Part shown: in pieces, positions 12,091-22,536 of the stretch | Layout: every line of letters starts with the position of its first letter | How positions within the stretch are numbered: position 1 is the stretch's first letter | NCBI GenBank assembly: GCA_024305745.1 | Contig: JAHRBS010000013.1 | Coordinates: 868,001 to 932,000 of the forward strand | Length of the DNA stretch: 64,000 nucleotides | DNA from: Polyporus tsugae | Lineage: Eukaryota > Basidiomycota > Agaricomycetes > Polyporales > Polyporaceae | Direction: 5' to 3' | Notes under the pieces: model-generated | The model's input: only the letters and a program-made list of their open reading frames with translations | Told to the model about the DNA's origin: nothing | Database searches by the model: none | Program-made: the position numbers and the translations under genes

Positions 12091-13802
12091 CTATACATCC
12101 GTGGTTACCGGCGCGCTCGACGCCGTGCGCTGGGCTTGTTGCCGCCTAGCTGTCTGACAGACTTTGACGTGGTGTTCGACCCTCCCCCAGGTGCTCTCCG
12201 ACCACGTGGTACCCAAGATCTGAAGGTGTGGAAAGAGCCTATCGACGAAGAGGGCGGTCAAGGAGCAATCATCGCTGTGCATGCTACCGACGGAAAGAGT
12301 GTGGAGGCGATGGTTGAGCACGGGAAAGTTGGAAAGGGCATCTATATTTGCTAGATTTATCTTCACCCGTGGAATCTGGAGTAGCAGCAGCAGGGGACAT
12401 CGCGAGGCTAGCAAGACCAATGCGGAAGGACCAATGCAGGGGCCTGTCTGTGACTCCTGCTCCGTCCGTGATTGGGGGGAATCATAATCGTCGAGGTCGT
12501 TAGCGCAGAAGTGGGCCAACTCTGACCAACTGTGGGCAACAGCTTCGATGTCTGCATCATTCAGCACAAACTGTTCACACGAGGCCTCTAAATCAACGTA
12601 TCTGAGGGAGCGCAACTGAAAAAGGGGTTCGATTATGCTGGAATAGGGTCGAGGGCGGTGAGCTGCATCCTCGTCCAGGGTTACTAATAGCTTAAGATTC
12701 TCTAGTGATGGGAAACATCTCGCCCAAGCTGTGCAGCACCCAAGAATGTCGCGGTAGTCGTCCACCTTGAAGAAGCTCGTATCGAGGTATCGGAGGCCGG
12801 GGGAATCGAAGAGTCGATAGAAGCGCGTATTGTTAGGATGCTTTTGCATAGAGAAACGCTGTAGATGGAGGAACCCCGCATTGGCCTGCGTGAACGTGTC
12901 TTGTTCGGATGCCACGATACTGCCCAGTGTCAGCTTCTCGAGGCTAGGTAGAGCCGCAAGAACACGAAGGAGGTTCCCGTCCGCTCTGGCTGTCTTGAAA
13001 TAGCGCAAGGACTGTAGTTGGACGACGGGTTCTGCAATTGAATGTTCCTCATCCCAGTCCAGATCCAACTCGGTGATATGGGTCGCGACAGAGACGATGA
13101 GGAATAGGGTCGACCTGATGAACGCCTGCCACTCTCGTCGTTCGTCATCGGTGAGACCAGTTCCGAAAAGTATCTGATAAGGGGGCACAATCATTAAAGC
13201 GTTGATGGATGGAGATATGAGCGGGTACAAGGCCGTGCATTGGGTTGACGCGATTGCCCAATTCAGTCTCTGGAGGTTGGGTAACAGGGGTGTGCCACCG
13301 GCAAGTCGGCCGAGATAGGACAGTGCTGAACCGGCAATGCGTCGAGACTTGCCAGTGGGTGGTTTGGAAACGGAATAGAAAGGGATGGTTGAAGGGAACG
13401 GGTTCCAGGGGTGGCCCATGGTTTGAACGAACTCTGCATGCATGCGGAACCGTTCCCATTCTCGGGGGAGAACGGCACCATCGATCATCTGGCATGTGGC
13501 ATGGGGTCGCATACAGTTACAACGGCAGAACTAACTTGTAAATAGTTACTCACATAGAGTTCGTGTTCCCGTTTCCCTTTGGTTACAACTCTGACCACTA
13601 TGAAGGTTGAGAAAAGCTTGAAGAGAGGAAAAAGATCGTCCAGATTCCGCCATATAATATGCAAAGCTGGCTGGTAGAAGTCCTTGCAAGTCATCGCTGC
13701 ATTCACCAGTGACTTTCCCCTCTGATCCCGCTTCAGATCGTCGAGATGACCAAAGATGAGGTGGAGGACGTCCTCATTGAGCCGCGTGTTGGGAGATATC
13801 AT
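12091..13802 (-). CDS. F-box/leucine-rich protein (module copy A)
   Basis: Likely substrate-recognition subunit of an SCF ubiquitin ligase. Exon 1 (13802-13554) encodes MISPNTRLNEDVLHLIFGHL and AAMTCKDFYQPALHIIWRNL, a typical N-terminal F-box ending in a W-R-N-L motif. A 65-nt intron (13489-13553, GTGAGT...CAG) leads to one long exon ending at 12091. That exon has repeated leucine-rich segments (LPNLQRLNWA, LPSLEKLTLGSIV, FPSLENLKLLVTLD, FPHLQILGTTW). ATG at 13802 is used because the open frame upstream starts with a GTG only. No lesion was seen. It is homologous to the F-box genes at 22537 and 51529 but is the most diverged of the three. The target protein is unknown. Large F-box/LRR families are common in Agaricomycetes. 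Confidence 0.85.
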
Positions 13803-14111
13803 CGTGGTCGAGTTGTGTTGCGAGCGCACTATAGTCTGGTATAGAGGTCGACGTCATGGGAGAACCGCCGCAATAGGCACACGATTTAGGTTCAAACTCC
13901 ACACTCAGTATAGTGCAAATTAAACGCAACTATGTAGCTAAGTACTTACGGCCCTTTTGTATGTACAAGCTATCAGTTTTTAACCCCTGCCGGTGTGAAA
14001 CGCGACAGCGATTCATTATTATAAACGGGCGGACCCAAAGAGCACCTCTATATGACTCCCCAACAAAAGGTTTTCAGACAACACCGCTTCAAAAGTCCAG
14101 CGGACCCAATA

Positions 14112-16298
14112 TCACGAGTCCCAGTTGCACTTGCCCGGCCGCAGCGCGCACCACATCGGCTGCAGCTGGATCGCCTGCACGCCACGCCGCCGCCTCATCC
14201 GGAACGCTAGGTCGTGCAGACGGGCTGTGTGATGTTGCCTGTCGGCCCCGTCCAAAAGATCTCAGCGGACGCGGCGGCGCGCGGCCAGAAGATCGAGTCG
14301 AGGTTCTCGGGGCCGGTTTGCACTGACCAGAGGGCTTTCTCGCCTGAACATGACCCGAACCATAATGCATAATGAGTAGGAGTGATGGACGGGCAGAAGA
14401 TAATGGGACGTACCGCCGAGAACGAGGTGGGCTTGAGAGTCGGTGATGTTCCCTCGCCGGTCGAAGGTGTACGCCTGTCCAAGGCACGAGGTGAACATCG
14501 CGTTCGGGAGTACGATACTAGGGCTATCAACGAACCTTTGGCCATGTTTTGAACGGGTCACACCAGCTATCACTGCATGACGAAGGTCAGACATGCTGTC
14601 CCCACTACACCTGCGTAAGGTCACTTACGCGACGACACCCCCAATCCACTCTCCCGCACTGCAAGACTGTATTAGTTTCAGCAACGCTGGATCGACGAAA
14701 GAGTTCATGAGGCTCACGTACCAGATCGAAATAGTGAGAGGGAGCGTGGACGAGGCGGAAGTTCTTCTCCGCTACCTTCGCAGCGCTCGTAGATGACATC
14801 TACACCAAGACCACCGTGTCATTGGACAACGTAACGTTATGGTCCAAAACCATCTCTATAGAAATTAGAATACCATCGCTGGGTTAGCTACCGACAATCG
14901 TCCGAACCGAATATCATGCTGCGTACCTTCCCATACGGCAGGGGTCTCCGTGTATTTTTTGGGTGAAGACGTGAAGCGCCTGCTCAAGTGTCCGTCCGGA
15001 CGACTTTGGGTCTGCCTGTGTCTCGGCGTCCGGTTCGTAACACTTGGCGTTTATCTCGTCTCCTCAGGTGCTCATCAGCGTCGAGGGGAACATGCTCGCC
15101 GCGGCGGCAAGCATCTCGGTGGTGAAGTTGGTGGCAGCTGGCGAGGCGAGACGGAGGTGGCCGGCGGGCGGATCTGTGACTATCCGTGAGCGTCACGGTA
15201 GAAGGAGTGAGGAAAGGATGGACTTGCCACTTGCAAAGGCGACCACGGAGACGCTTCTACGCAGGCGACATACTCCGGATGCGCAGAAGGCTGTCTACGA
15301 CGACCATCATGTCGATACCTCGCTGGTTAATGGATCGTGTGAGCAATATGCTAGCGAAGAAAGTGGAGCAAACACTCACGGCACCGGCATAGTCGACAAT
15401 GTCCTTGACGTCGCTCGGCGAATACACCATGCTGGGATCGTACGCCCCCGCACTTGCCAGCTCGGTGAAACCCAGAATAACCAACGGGAAACTCTGGCTG
15501 TCGGTAACATGCCAGTGGAATTGGCTCATCTACGCAATGTCAGCACAGTGGCACAACTGAAACGCAAAGCTCCGCACCTTGACCAAGCTCATAGCGTCAA
15601 GGGTGCGCTTGATATCCGTGACAGGGAAGCTAACAGACGTGTTCGTTCTTCAGGGTCGAGATGGTAGACGTTGTGTATGCACTCACAAGTTCCGCGAGGT
15701 ATCGAGCATTAGGCCTCGCCATGGCTGCATACACATTGAATACGCTTTTCCCGGCCATAATGACGAGACAACTCACATATGCGGGAGCATCGGTGATAGA
15801 AATCGGTGCCTCCACCGTGTAGATCTGGCCAGACCACTCGTAGAACAGTTGCGTGAAGGTTGTAAGCCCGCGGAACAGGCCAAGCGTCGAGTTCGCAGTG
15901 AGTGTCGCCGCAGAGCCGTCCGCGGGGATGCTGAGCGCATACTCCTCGCTCCTCGTCCCGATCTCCCGTCTCGCCTCCTCTGTAATGCTCCGCACAGTCG
16001 CGCCCTCTGAGAGCGAGAGCTGGAGCGTTTTGAGCGCCTTCGCCTGCTTGAGGGCGCCGCTGTCCGAAGACCCGCGACCAACGACGAGCCGGCCGAGCTT
16101 GTCGTTCTCCAGGGAAGACTTGGTGCGCGAAACGGCGGCTGACAGGTCCGAAGGTGCATGTTGGACGTTGACATGGATGTCGAATTTATGGACGAGCTTC
16201 AGGGCAGTCGAGCGGGTTTCCAGGGAGCGGGGCTGGGGCCACGGACCGACGACACCACCCGTACGTGCGAGCGCGAGCAAGAGGGAGGAAAACGTCGT
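14112..16298 (-). pseudogene. Broken GH20 beta-N-acetylhexosaminidase (module copy A)
   Basis: Close relative of the intact GH20 gene at 48817-51091. Lesions by comparison: (1) the start position is ACG (16298-16296) instead of ATG, and the signal peptide no longer starts with Met. (2) About 80 nt are missing near 15290, removing an intron and the exon part with EIDTPGH. (3) The codon before the catalytic Asp-Glu pair is TGA (15064-15066), so the GGDE loop reads S-T-stop-G-D-E. The C-terminal exons (WPRAAASAE-like, LRPGKCN-like) remain to a stop at 14112. An in-frame ATG at 16400 could start translation but would not restore the signal peptide or pass the stop. The middle of the gene (about 15.3-16.19 kb) is almost identical to the intact copy. 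Confidence 0.85.
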
Positions 16299-17345
16299 AG
16301 TAGATGAGAATGCAGCCGAGTTGAGATCGGAGCGAGCAGTTCCCGACCTTCGCAGATACATGGGTGGGCTGGAGGGCCGGGTAGGTGGCTCATCATGCAC
16401 ATGGTCGTCTCAGATGTACCGCGTCCCACTTCGAGGCCCGACCAGCAAGAATGCGGCTGCGACTGCCTCTACCAATACCATCAACCATCAAGCGCATGGG
16501 TCGAGGACGATAGCTTACTTACTGAGCTCATACCTGCCGGGATTCCATCCAGTGCCTCCACATGGTCCGAAGGTAAGCGTGACGGGCGAAGACGTTTGGG
16601 AGGTCTCCGTTCAATGCCAAGATGAAAGAGATTGACCATGGCTGAGCCTGCGAGAGATATTGATTGAAGATATGAGACGCAGAGTAGGTGATGGTTGGAT
16701 GCAGCTAGTAGTAGTGGGTGATGATTGACGGAAAAGTTGATAGCGACTACTGACCGTTCGAGGAATCCCCGTTCGTCTATCTTCGACCCCTTGAACGTCC
16801 CGGGAGTCAGTGCATTCCAGAGGCTAGAGCTGGCGGAATGGGCGACATGCTTGAAGACAAGGTCCAATTGCAAGAGATCCAACTTTGCGATAACAAGTGA
16901 GTAGCCGTGACGGTGGAGGTTCAACTTAGTCTTCGCCGACACAAGGGGGCGCCTGTCTGTCTCGTCGCCAGGCTTTCCGACCTGAAGTGTACTCTCACAC
17001 TCGAGCAGAAGCCGCGCACCTTGGTCGATCCACTCTCGCGGAACTCCCAGCAGTATCAAGAACCGATAGCAGACAGCGGCCAATAGGCGGGTGATATGAT
17101 TCAAACAGTATGGCTTACAGATACAAGCGTATGGTAGCTGGATGATCAAGGAAAGAGGAAGAACAGCACCGACAGAAAGGGAGAGAGGTGGATTGACACT
17201 GAAACACAAGACACAAACGACGATCGATGGGTGGGGATGGTACGGATAGGTGGCAGATCGAATGGGGGAGTGTTTCTGTCCGAAGGTAAACGTTGACGGC
17301 GAACATGGGACCTCGCGTCCGGCTAGCTTAGCTTGTCCTTGTGCT
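16299..17345. other. Intergenic, no gene seen
   Basis: About 1 kb between the broken GH20 gene and the 3' end of NOT2. A 242-codon open frame on the minus strand (17209-16481) begins at TTG and has no recognisable domain. It is treated as chance. Confidence 0.45.
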
Positions 17346-19402
17346 TTACATGGCGCTCATGCTGATGCCCTGGAACGCCTGCCCTACTCGCGCAGCCTGT
17401 GGAGTCGGATGGGGCTGTGCCACGCCAGCGTTGAGAGGCTGGCCAAAGACCGGGTGCTTCTCCTCGAGGTCCGAGTACAGCACCGTCAAATCCTTCTGCG
17501 CCTTCTCCCACATCTCCGGATCCCAGTACGAGTACCTGCCCTGCTCGCCGCCAGCGATCTTCGCCGAGACCTGAGTACCGCTCTCCTTCGTGATCCAGAG
17601 ACGCAAGTCTTTGTGGTACCGCCAATTACGGTTGAACCTAACATGACAGGGATGTTAACATGTGCCAAACGGAAAGAATGGGACGGGTTCACAGTTCTTG
17701 TGCGGCAATCTCCTGAAGTGCGTCTCGAGGAGATGAGTAGAACATGAAGAACAGCGTCTCGTCACTGAAAGCGGCCGCCTTGCTTGGTCCTGGCGGCGGA
17801 GGCTGGACGTTGTAGCATGTGGGTAGGTGGAAGTCCGGCTCAACCGTGTGGGCTGCGGAGGAGTCTGCCCATGGCGTGATGAACGTGGAGTACAAGCTTC
17901 TAAGCCGTGCCGATGTGAGGGGGGGGGAACAACATGAGAAACATCAAAGTGCCCACCCAGGATTTTGCATGTCCAACCCCATCGTCCCAAGATCCGTGCC
18001 TATTGCTAGTAGACTCTGGTCAGGGTCCGCACTCTTGATCAGTGCGAGCAACCCAAGGAGACCCCATCGGTCTGCGGGAGACATCAGGACTTGCTGCGCT
18101 GGTGTTTGTGGTACTGCACTTGTTGCGTGCGCAGGTCCTTGGGATGGGTGAAGCGGAGTGTCTCCTGCCACAGTGCCGTTTGCGACGTAAGGTGTTTGCT
18201 GTGCGGGTGTAGGCTGCTGCGGGAAAGACGAAGGGGGTGGCACGCCTGGAGGCGCATTTAGGTGCTGTTGTGTTTGCTGCTGCGAGGACGCCTGCGCCTG
18301 TGTATGATTCTGCTGGCCATTCGGGAACGATGCTGTCTGCTGTGCGCTTGGATTGATGTTCGGTGAATTCCATGCTGCTGCGCCGACATGGTTGTTCTTC
18401 ACGCCGAAATTCTACATCCCATGAGGGCTCTGGAGACACGACGATGCTAAAGGATGTACGCACCCGCTGCTTGTCCGCATCTGACTGGAACCCCGGATGT
18501 ACACTCCTCGCCTGCTGCCCCAAGTTCAACAACCCCGGCTGCTGCTGTTGCTGTTGCTGCTGTGCTCCTGTCGTTAGCGATCCTAGGAGATTCTGTCGAT
18601 GTTGCGGATCTGCATGCTGCTGGAAGCCGTTCAAGCCTGGCGGATGGCCGTCCGTAGGGGTCTGTTGCGATGCTGGTGCCTGCTGCTGCTGCGTCGTCTG
18701 GCTCTGCCCACCTAATGCCGGGAAGTCCTCCGCCGTCAGCTCCCTCTGCTGGTTCGCACCCAATCCGTTCCCTGCCTGTCCTCCACTGCCGCCTGCGCCC
18801 GTCCCTGCTTGGCTCGCATAGCTCGTCGTATTGTTCGCGTTCGCGTTCGTCGCCGCGGGCGTGCTGCTTGCATGTGTCGCCCCGAGTGCGGGGAAGTCGT
18901 TCAGGTCGAGTCCAACCTCGCTCTGGGACGATACGGATGGCGCAAGGCTGCCCGGTGCCGCATTCTGCGCAAGGTGCGGCGGTAGCGTCGCCGCACTGGC
19001 GCCCGATCCCTGATTCTGATTATTCTGCACCTGCTGTTGCTGGGGCGGGGCCGAAATGGGGTGAGGGAGTGCGCCTTGAGATGCGAGCTGCTGCTGCGAC
19101 TGGGACTGAGCCTGCTGCTGCTGGAGTGTGCCCGCGCCGTAGGGGAAGTTGTTCTGACCGCCGCGCGGCTGAAGGAAGTTGGGGGACGGCTGGGGAACGA
19201 CCGTCCGCTGGCTGGGGAGACTCGGGTAACCTGGCATAACGTTCCGCTGGGGCATGCCGTAGCCTTGATATGGACCACGGTATGGGCCGCCGAGGGCGGG
19301 GTTGGGGCCGAGGCTTGGCGGACGCTGGGGAGGTTGACCTGCACGCAATGTGAACACATCGTCGGGCAGCCGGGAGCTCAGGCGATTACCTGGTCGATGC
19401 AT
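17346..19402 (-). CDS. NOT2: CCR4-NOT transcription complex subunit NOT2
   Basis: Subunit of the CCR4-NOT complex, which deadenylates mRNA and affects transcription. The first exon begins with the ATG at 19402 (MHRPGNRLSSRLPDDVFTLR). It continues into a long Gln/Pro/Gly-rich disordered region with poly-Q tracts near 18540. The conserved C-terminal NOT box follows: LMSPADRWGLLGLLALIKSA, DPDQSLLAIGTDLGTMGLD, YSTFITPWAD and DETLFFMFYSSPRD. The last exon has RNWRYHKDLRLWITKE and GRYSYWDPEMWEK. It ends at 17346. Introns lie near 18420-18455, 17895-17950 and 17635-17690. The frame is open upstream to 19456 but only with a TTG start. The gene is divergent from RPC9, with 252 bp between start codons. 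Confidence 0.9.
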
Positions 19403-19654
19403 GTTTTCTGGGGGCTTGTGTAGTCGGGAAAGGGGAAGAGGCGACGTGGATGGCAAGAAAAGAGGATTTGCTCGCGGTGTCGGATGGTGGTGGCGGGCTA
19501 GAAAGCGGGAATGGACGCGAAGCGCCCGTTGTCAATGGTTTGACCCTGACCTCGACCTCGACAGACACCCCGGACTCGGCGACAACCGCTCTTTGTATTT
19601 CTAGTCTGCTCTGTATGCTGCCCGGTCTGCGCTCCCCCTGATTCCGAACGTCCG
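19403..19654. promoter_or_regulatory. Shared divergent promoter of NOT2 and RPC9
   Basis: Only 252 bp separate the two start codons, which point away from each other. The interval must therefore hold both 5' UTRs and both core promoters. No TATA box was noticed on either side. Confidence 0.5.
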
Positions 19655-20465
19655 ATGGAGGTCGGTGCAATTTTCTGGAGGACGGATCTGCAGTTTGACC
19701 GCCCGCGAATAGGTCCTGAACCAACGCTCGGCGCTGCTGTCCAACTACGAGGTCCTTACGCTCCTCCGGGAGCTCGAAAGCGACCACCTCGCACGCACAA
19801 AGACCGCCATTCGCATCAAGAAGGAGGAGGAGGCCGCAGGACTTCCTTCAAAACACCAGGCACCATCCGACGATGTTTGTGAGAACCTGCGGACGGTCGA
19901 GGTTGAGGTGAGTTCTGTCCCGACAATAGCATATATCGAGGGCGGGAGGCCGACTGATCACAGACATGATTGTTTGTAGGCCATCCAATATCTATCCGCA
20001 GACTACCAGCCTACTACGTTGCAGAGCCTCGAGGGAATCGCCAAAGTCACTCGGAGTCTCGCGCAGTGGGACCTCTCAAAAGCTGAGAAGCTCCAGGTCG
20101 TCAACCTGGCCCCTACCGAGCCCGTCGAGCTCTACGTCGTACGTCAACATGTCCCACATCCGTATAATCCCCTCTTATATATCACACAGATAGTTGAGGA
20201 ACTGGAAGACCGCTTCGGTGACCAGATGGAAAACATTCTGAACACCGTTAAGGAATCTCTGCATAAACGTGCCGCCGCCGTCGCCGACGGAACCTCCAAC
20301 GGCGCGCAGTCCGCCCAAGAAATCCAAGCCAGCGCTGTCGTCTACTCTGAATACCAAGAGGATTATCAAGACGGTCAATGGGACTATGCGGCAAACGAAG
20401 TCGTGTTTGACGACACGGGCGAGGGTGCCGGGATTGAGGGGGACCTAGATCTCGAGGAGGACTAA
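19655..20465 (+). CDS. RPC17: RNA polymerase III subunit RPC9/Rpc17
   Basis: Small stalk subunit of RNA polymerase III, which pairs with the Rpc25-type subunit and contacts TFIIIB. ATG GAG at 19655 is spliced over an intron of about 53 nt to GTC CTG. This gives MEVLNQRSALLSNYEVLTLL followed by LRELESDHLARTKTAIRIKK. After a second intron come AIQYLSADYQPTTLQSL and LSKAEKLQVVNLAPTEPVEL. A third intron (51 nt) precedes IVEELEDRFGDQMENILNTV. A 65-residue acidic tail ends in DLDLEED at 20465. The third intron is a multiple of three and has no stop, so its retention would add 17 residues. The HRDC-like Rpb4 fold is known for the family. Length and order match fungal homologues. Confidence 0.88.
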
Positions 20466-21218
20466 TGGTATGCCATCCTGAATCACAATTCGGACCACTC
20501 GTTCGATGCCTACTGCATCTGTATCCTGGTTCGTAAAAAAAACCATCTCCCCCTACCGCCCTGAATCCTGGCGTCGCGTAGACGGCTCAATCTCCCTCCG
20601 CGCCAGTTTTATCCACTGCATCGTTCTCTTCATGCAGGTGGCGCCACTATCCTTGCCGCTTGCCATCGGCTCATCGCTACCCAGGCTATTGGTCCGTGGC
20701 GTCTAATTCGCAAAATCTTACCTTCGCAAACACACCCTTCCCCACGCACTCGCGCTACTACAACAAATATATCTCCTACCGTCGACCACACTAGTACCTC
20801 ATGCTTCTCTCGACTTTCTCTTCCCACTTTTCCTTCTCCCTTCTCTCTTCATACGACGCTTTTTATAGGACTTGTCGTTTCAGCGCCGAAAGCGATAGCC
20901 CCCCGGCCACACCTGAATCTGCCTCCACCCTTTGGAACGCAGGTATCATCCTTTGTACTACGTGAAACTTTGCGAGTTGCATGTCCGTAGCTCACTCCGC
21001 CGACACCTTCATGCCCAAGTTGTGCAGCTTCCTGCCGACTCCAGTCTCGCACCAGAATGCCCTCGAGTCCGGCCTCAATTGCTTGTGTTCAACGCTGCAT
21101 GCATGCCAGGTAGCAGGCTCAGATGCCGAGATGTGTATCGTTTAAAATGGCGTCAACGCGCTGACTGGGTGAGTTAAGGCCTTTCACCTGTGTAGGTAGG
21201 CTCTAAGCACAGTTTATC
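20466..21218. other. Intergenic, no gene seen
   Basis: 3' flank of RPC9 and about 0.7 kb without a supported gene, leading into the carboxylesterase remnant. Confidence 0.45.
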
Positions 21219-22005
21219 ATGCTCCCCCGCCCGTTCGATAACTTCTACTACCTTGTGCCCTTTGCCATCGGCACTGCGGAGTAGAGGGCCCTCCGTCAAG
21301 CTGATCGATGGGACCTTTCAACTTCACCTTTGTAGGCCTTTCGGACGGCCTTGTCGACAAGTTCCTGGGTATCCCATCCGCGAAACCACCGTGCGTAAGT
21401 AGTCCATTGTAATAGTATCTGGATAGGCCGCAACTGACTTACCATGCCCTCTTGCAGGACGGGGAACTTTCACTTCAACTCGCCCGTCGCGGCGGGTCCC
21501 TATAACGGCACCCGCACTGCGACGCGGTTCGGCCCTGCCAGTGTGCCCTCAGCAAACCCCATCACAGGAGGCTTACACGACGAAGTCGTCTCGGGCTTCA
21601 TCGCGAACGAGATATCGATCTACCAGGATGTCATCCTATCGGCCGAAGATTGTGAGCTCGGGACTTTAGTGCAGCTTTTAAGACTCTCGTATGCAGCAAT
21701 GCTGACACCGCTGAACATACCGCTGAACCTGCAGGCCTTTCGGTTAACGTTGTTGTCCCCGCGAGAACGAAGCCTGGCACAAAGTTGTTATCCAGTGTAG
21801 TCGTGAGTGACGATGAGTACCTTCTTGCTGGTCCAACATGTGTTGAATAAGCATGTCCCCCGACAGTGGATTTTCGGAGGCACATCGCGGAAAGTTGAGA
21901 TCGAGACGTACCGATATTCGCAGCTATGACGGAAGCGTGATTGTAGGGCGGCCGATAGATCTCAACGAGGAGTCTGTCGTCTACATGAGCATGAACTACC
22001 GGTAA
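21219..22005 (+). pseudogene. Carboxylesterase 5' remnant (module copy B)
   Basis: Matches the 5' half of the carboxylesterase at 7200. An ATG at 21219 starts a peptide resembling its signal sequence but hits a stop near 21282 (GTAE-stop). Later blocks are recognisable in shifting frames: FHFNSPVAAGPYNGT, a SAEDC-like end of exon 2, LSVNVVVPARTKPGTKL, WIFGG and YMSMNYR near 21990. Similarity ends just after the following splice donor. The whole catalytic half, including the GESAG nucleophile and the histidine, is absent before the F-box remnant begins at 22537. It is therefore non-functional. Confidence 0.82.
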
Positions 22006-22536
22006 GCCGTCTCCCCAGCATCATGCATCTCTCATCATTCCTGTTGCGGCTCCATTGTTTCCTGACGCTCCACTTTGTTGGTATCCACCCCATTCCCTCT
22101 TCTGTCCGTCGTGCACGCACGTTGCCAGTGCCACCGGGACACTATAGTACTCTTACCTCGTTTCTCGGGGACCAGCAGCTCGGCAGGCAACGCCTGCAAT
22201 TGCTCCCAGCATGATTTCATCGGATGTATATCTGCCAAAGCACACTGGCAGCGCAGTCACAAAGATCGATATGCTCTACGTAAGTAACGGCGACGCCTCT
22301 CCCCCCCCCAGGCCCGATCGACGGATGTTGAAGCTAAGATGTTACAGCGCGTCTACTACTCGTCAATTCATGCTACTGCTCCCCCAACATTTTAGGGCCA
22401 CCACTGTGTCCAAGCTCGCCACCGTAAGTGATATTGTCTCTATGTTGGATAAAGCACAGACTAGGGTGATAAATCTATTCAGTCAGCATTCAAGGTATGA
22501 TCACTACCCAATTGAGGGGATCGTAGTCACACTGAC
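22006..22536. other. Gap within module copy B, no gene seen
   Basis: This interval lies where the 3' half of the carboxylesterase would be expected. Nothing resembling esterase or any other family was recognised. It may be inserted or highly decayed sequence. Confidence 0.4.

Noticed and set aside
7200..16298. Esterase and hexosaminidase as a dedicated degradation or biosynthetic gene cluster
   Set aside because: No transporter, transcription factor or core synthase accompanies them, and an F-box gene intervenes. Segmental duplication explains the arrangement.
16481..17209. 242-codon open frame on the minus strand
   Set aside because: Starts at TTG, has no domain, signal or exon partners, and lies in GC-rich DNA where long frames occur by chance.
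22006..22536. Small coding frames inside module copy B
   Set aside because: Short frames without homology to esterase or any recognised family.
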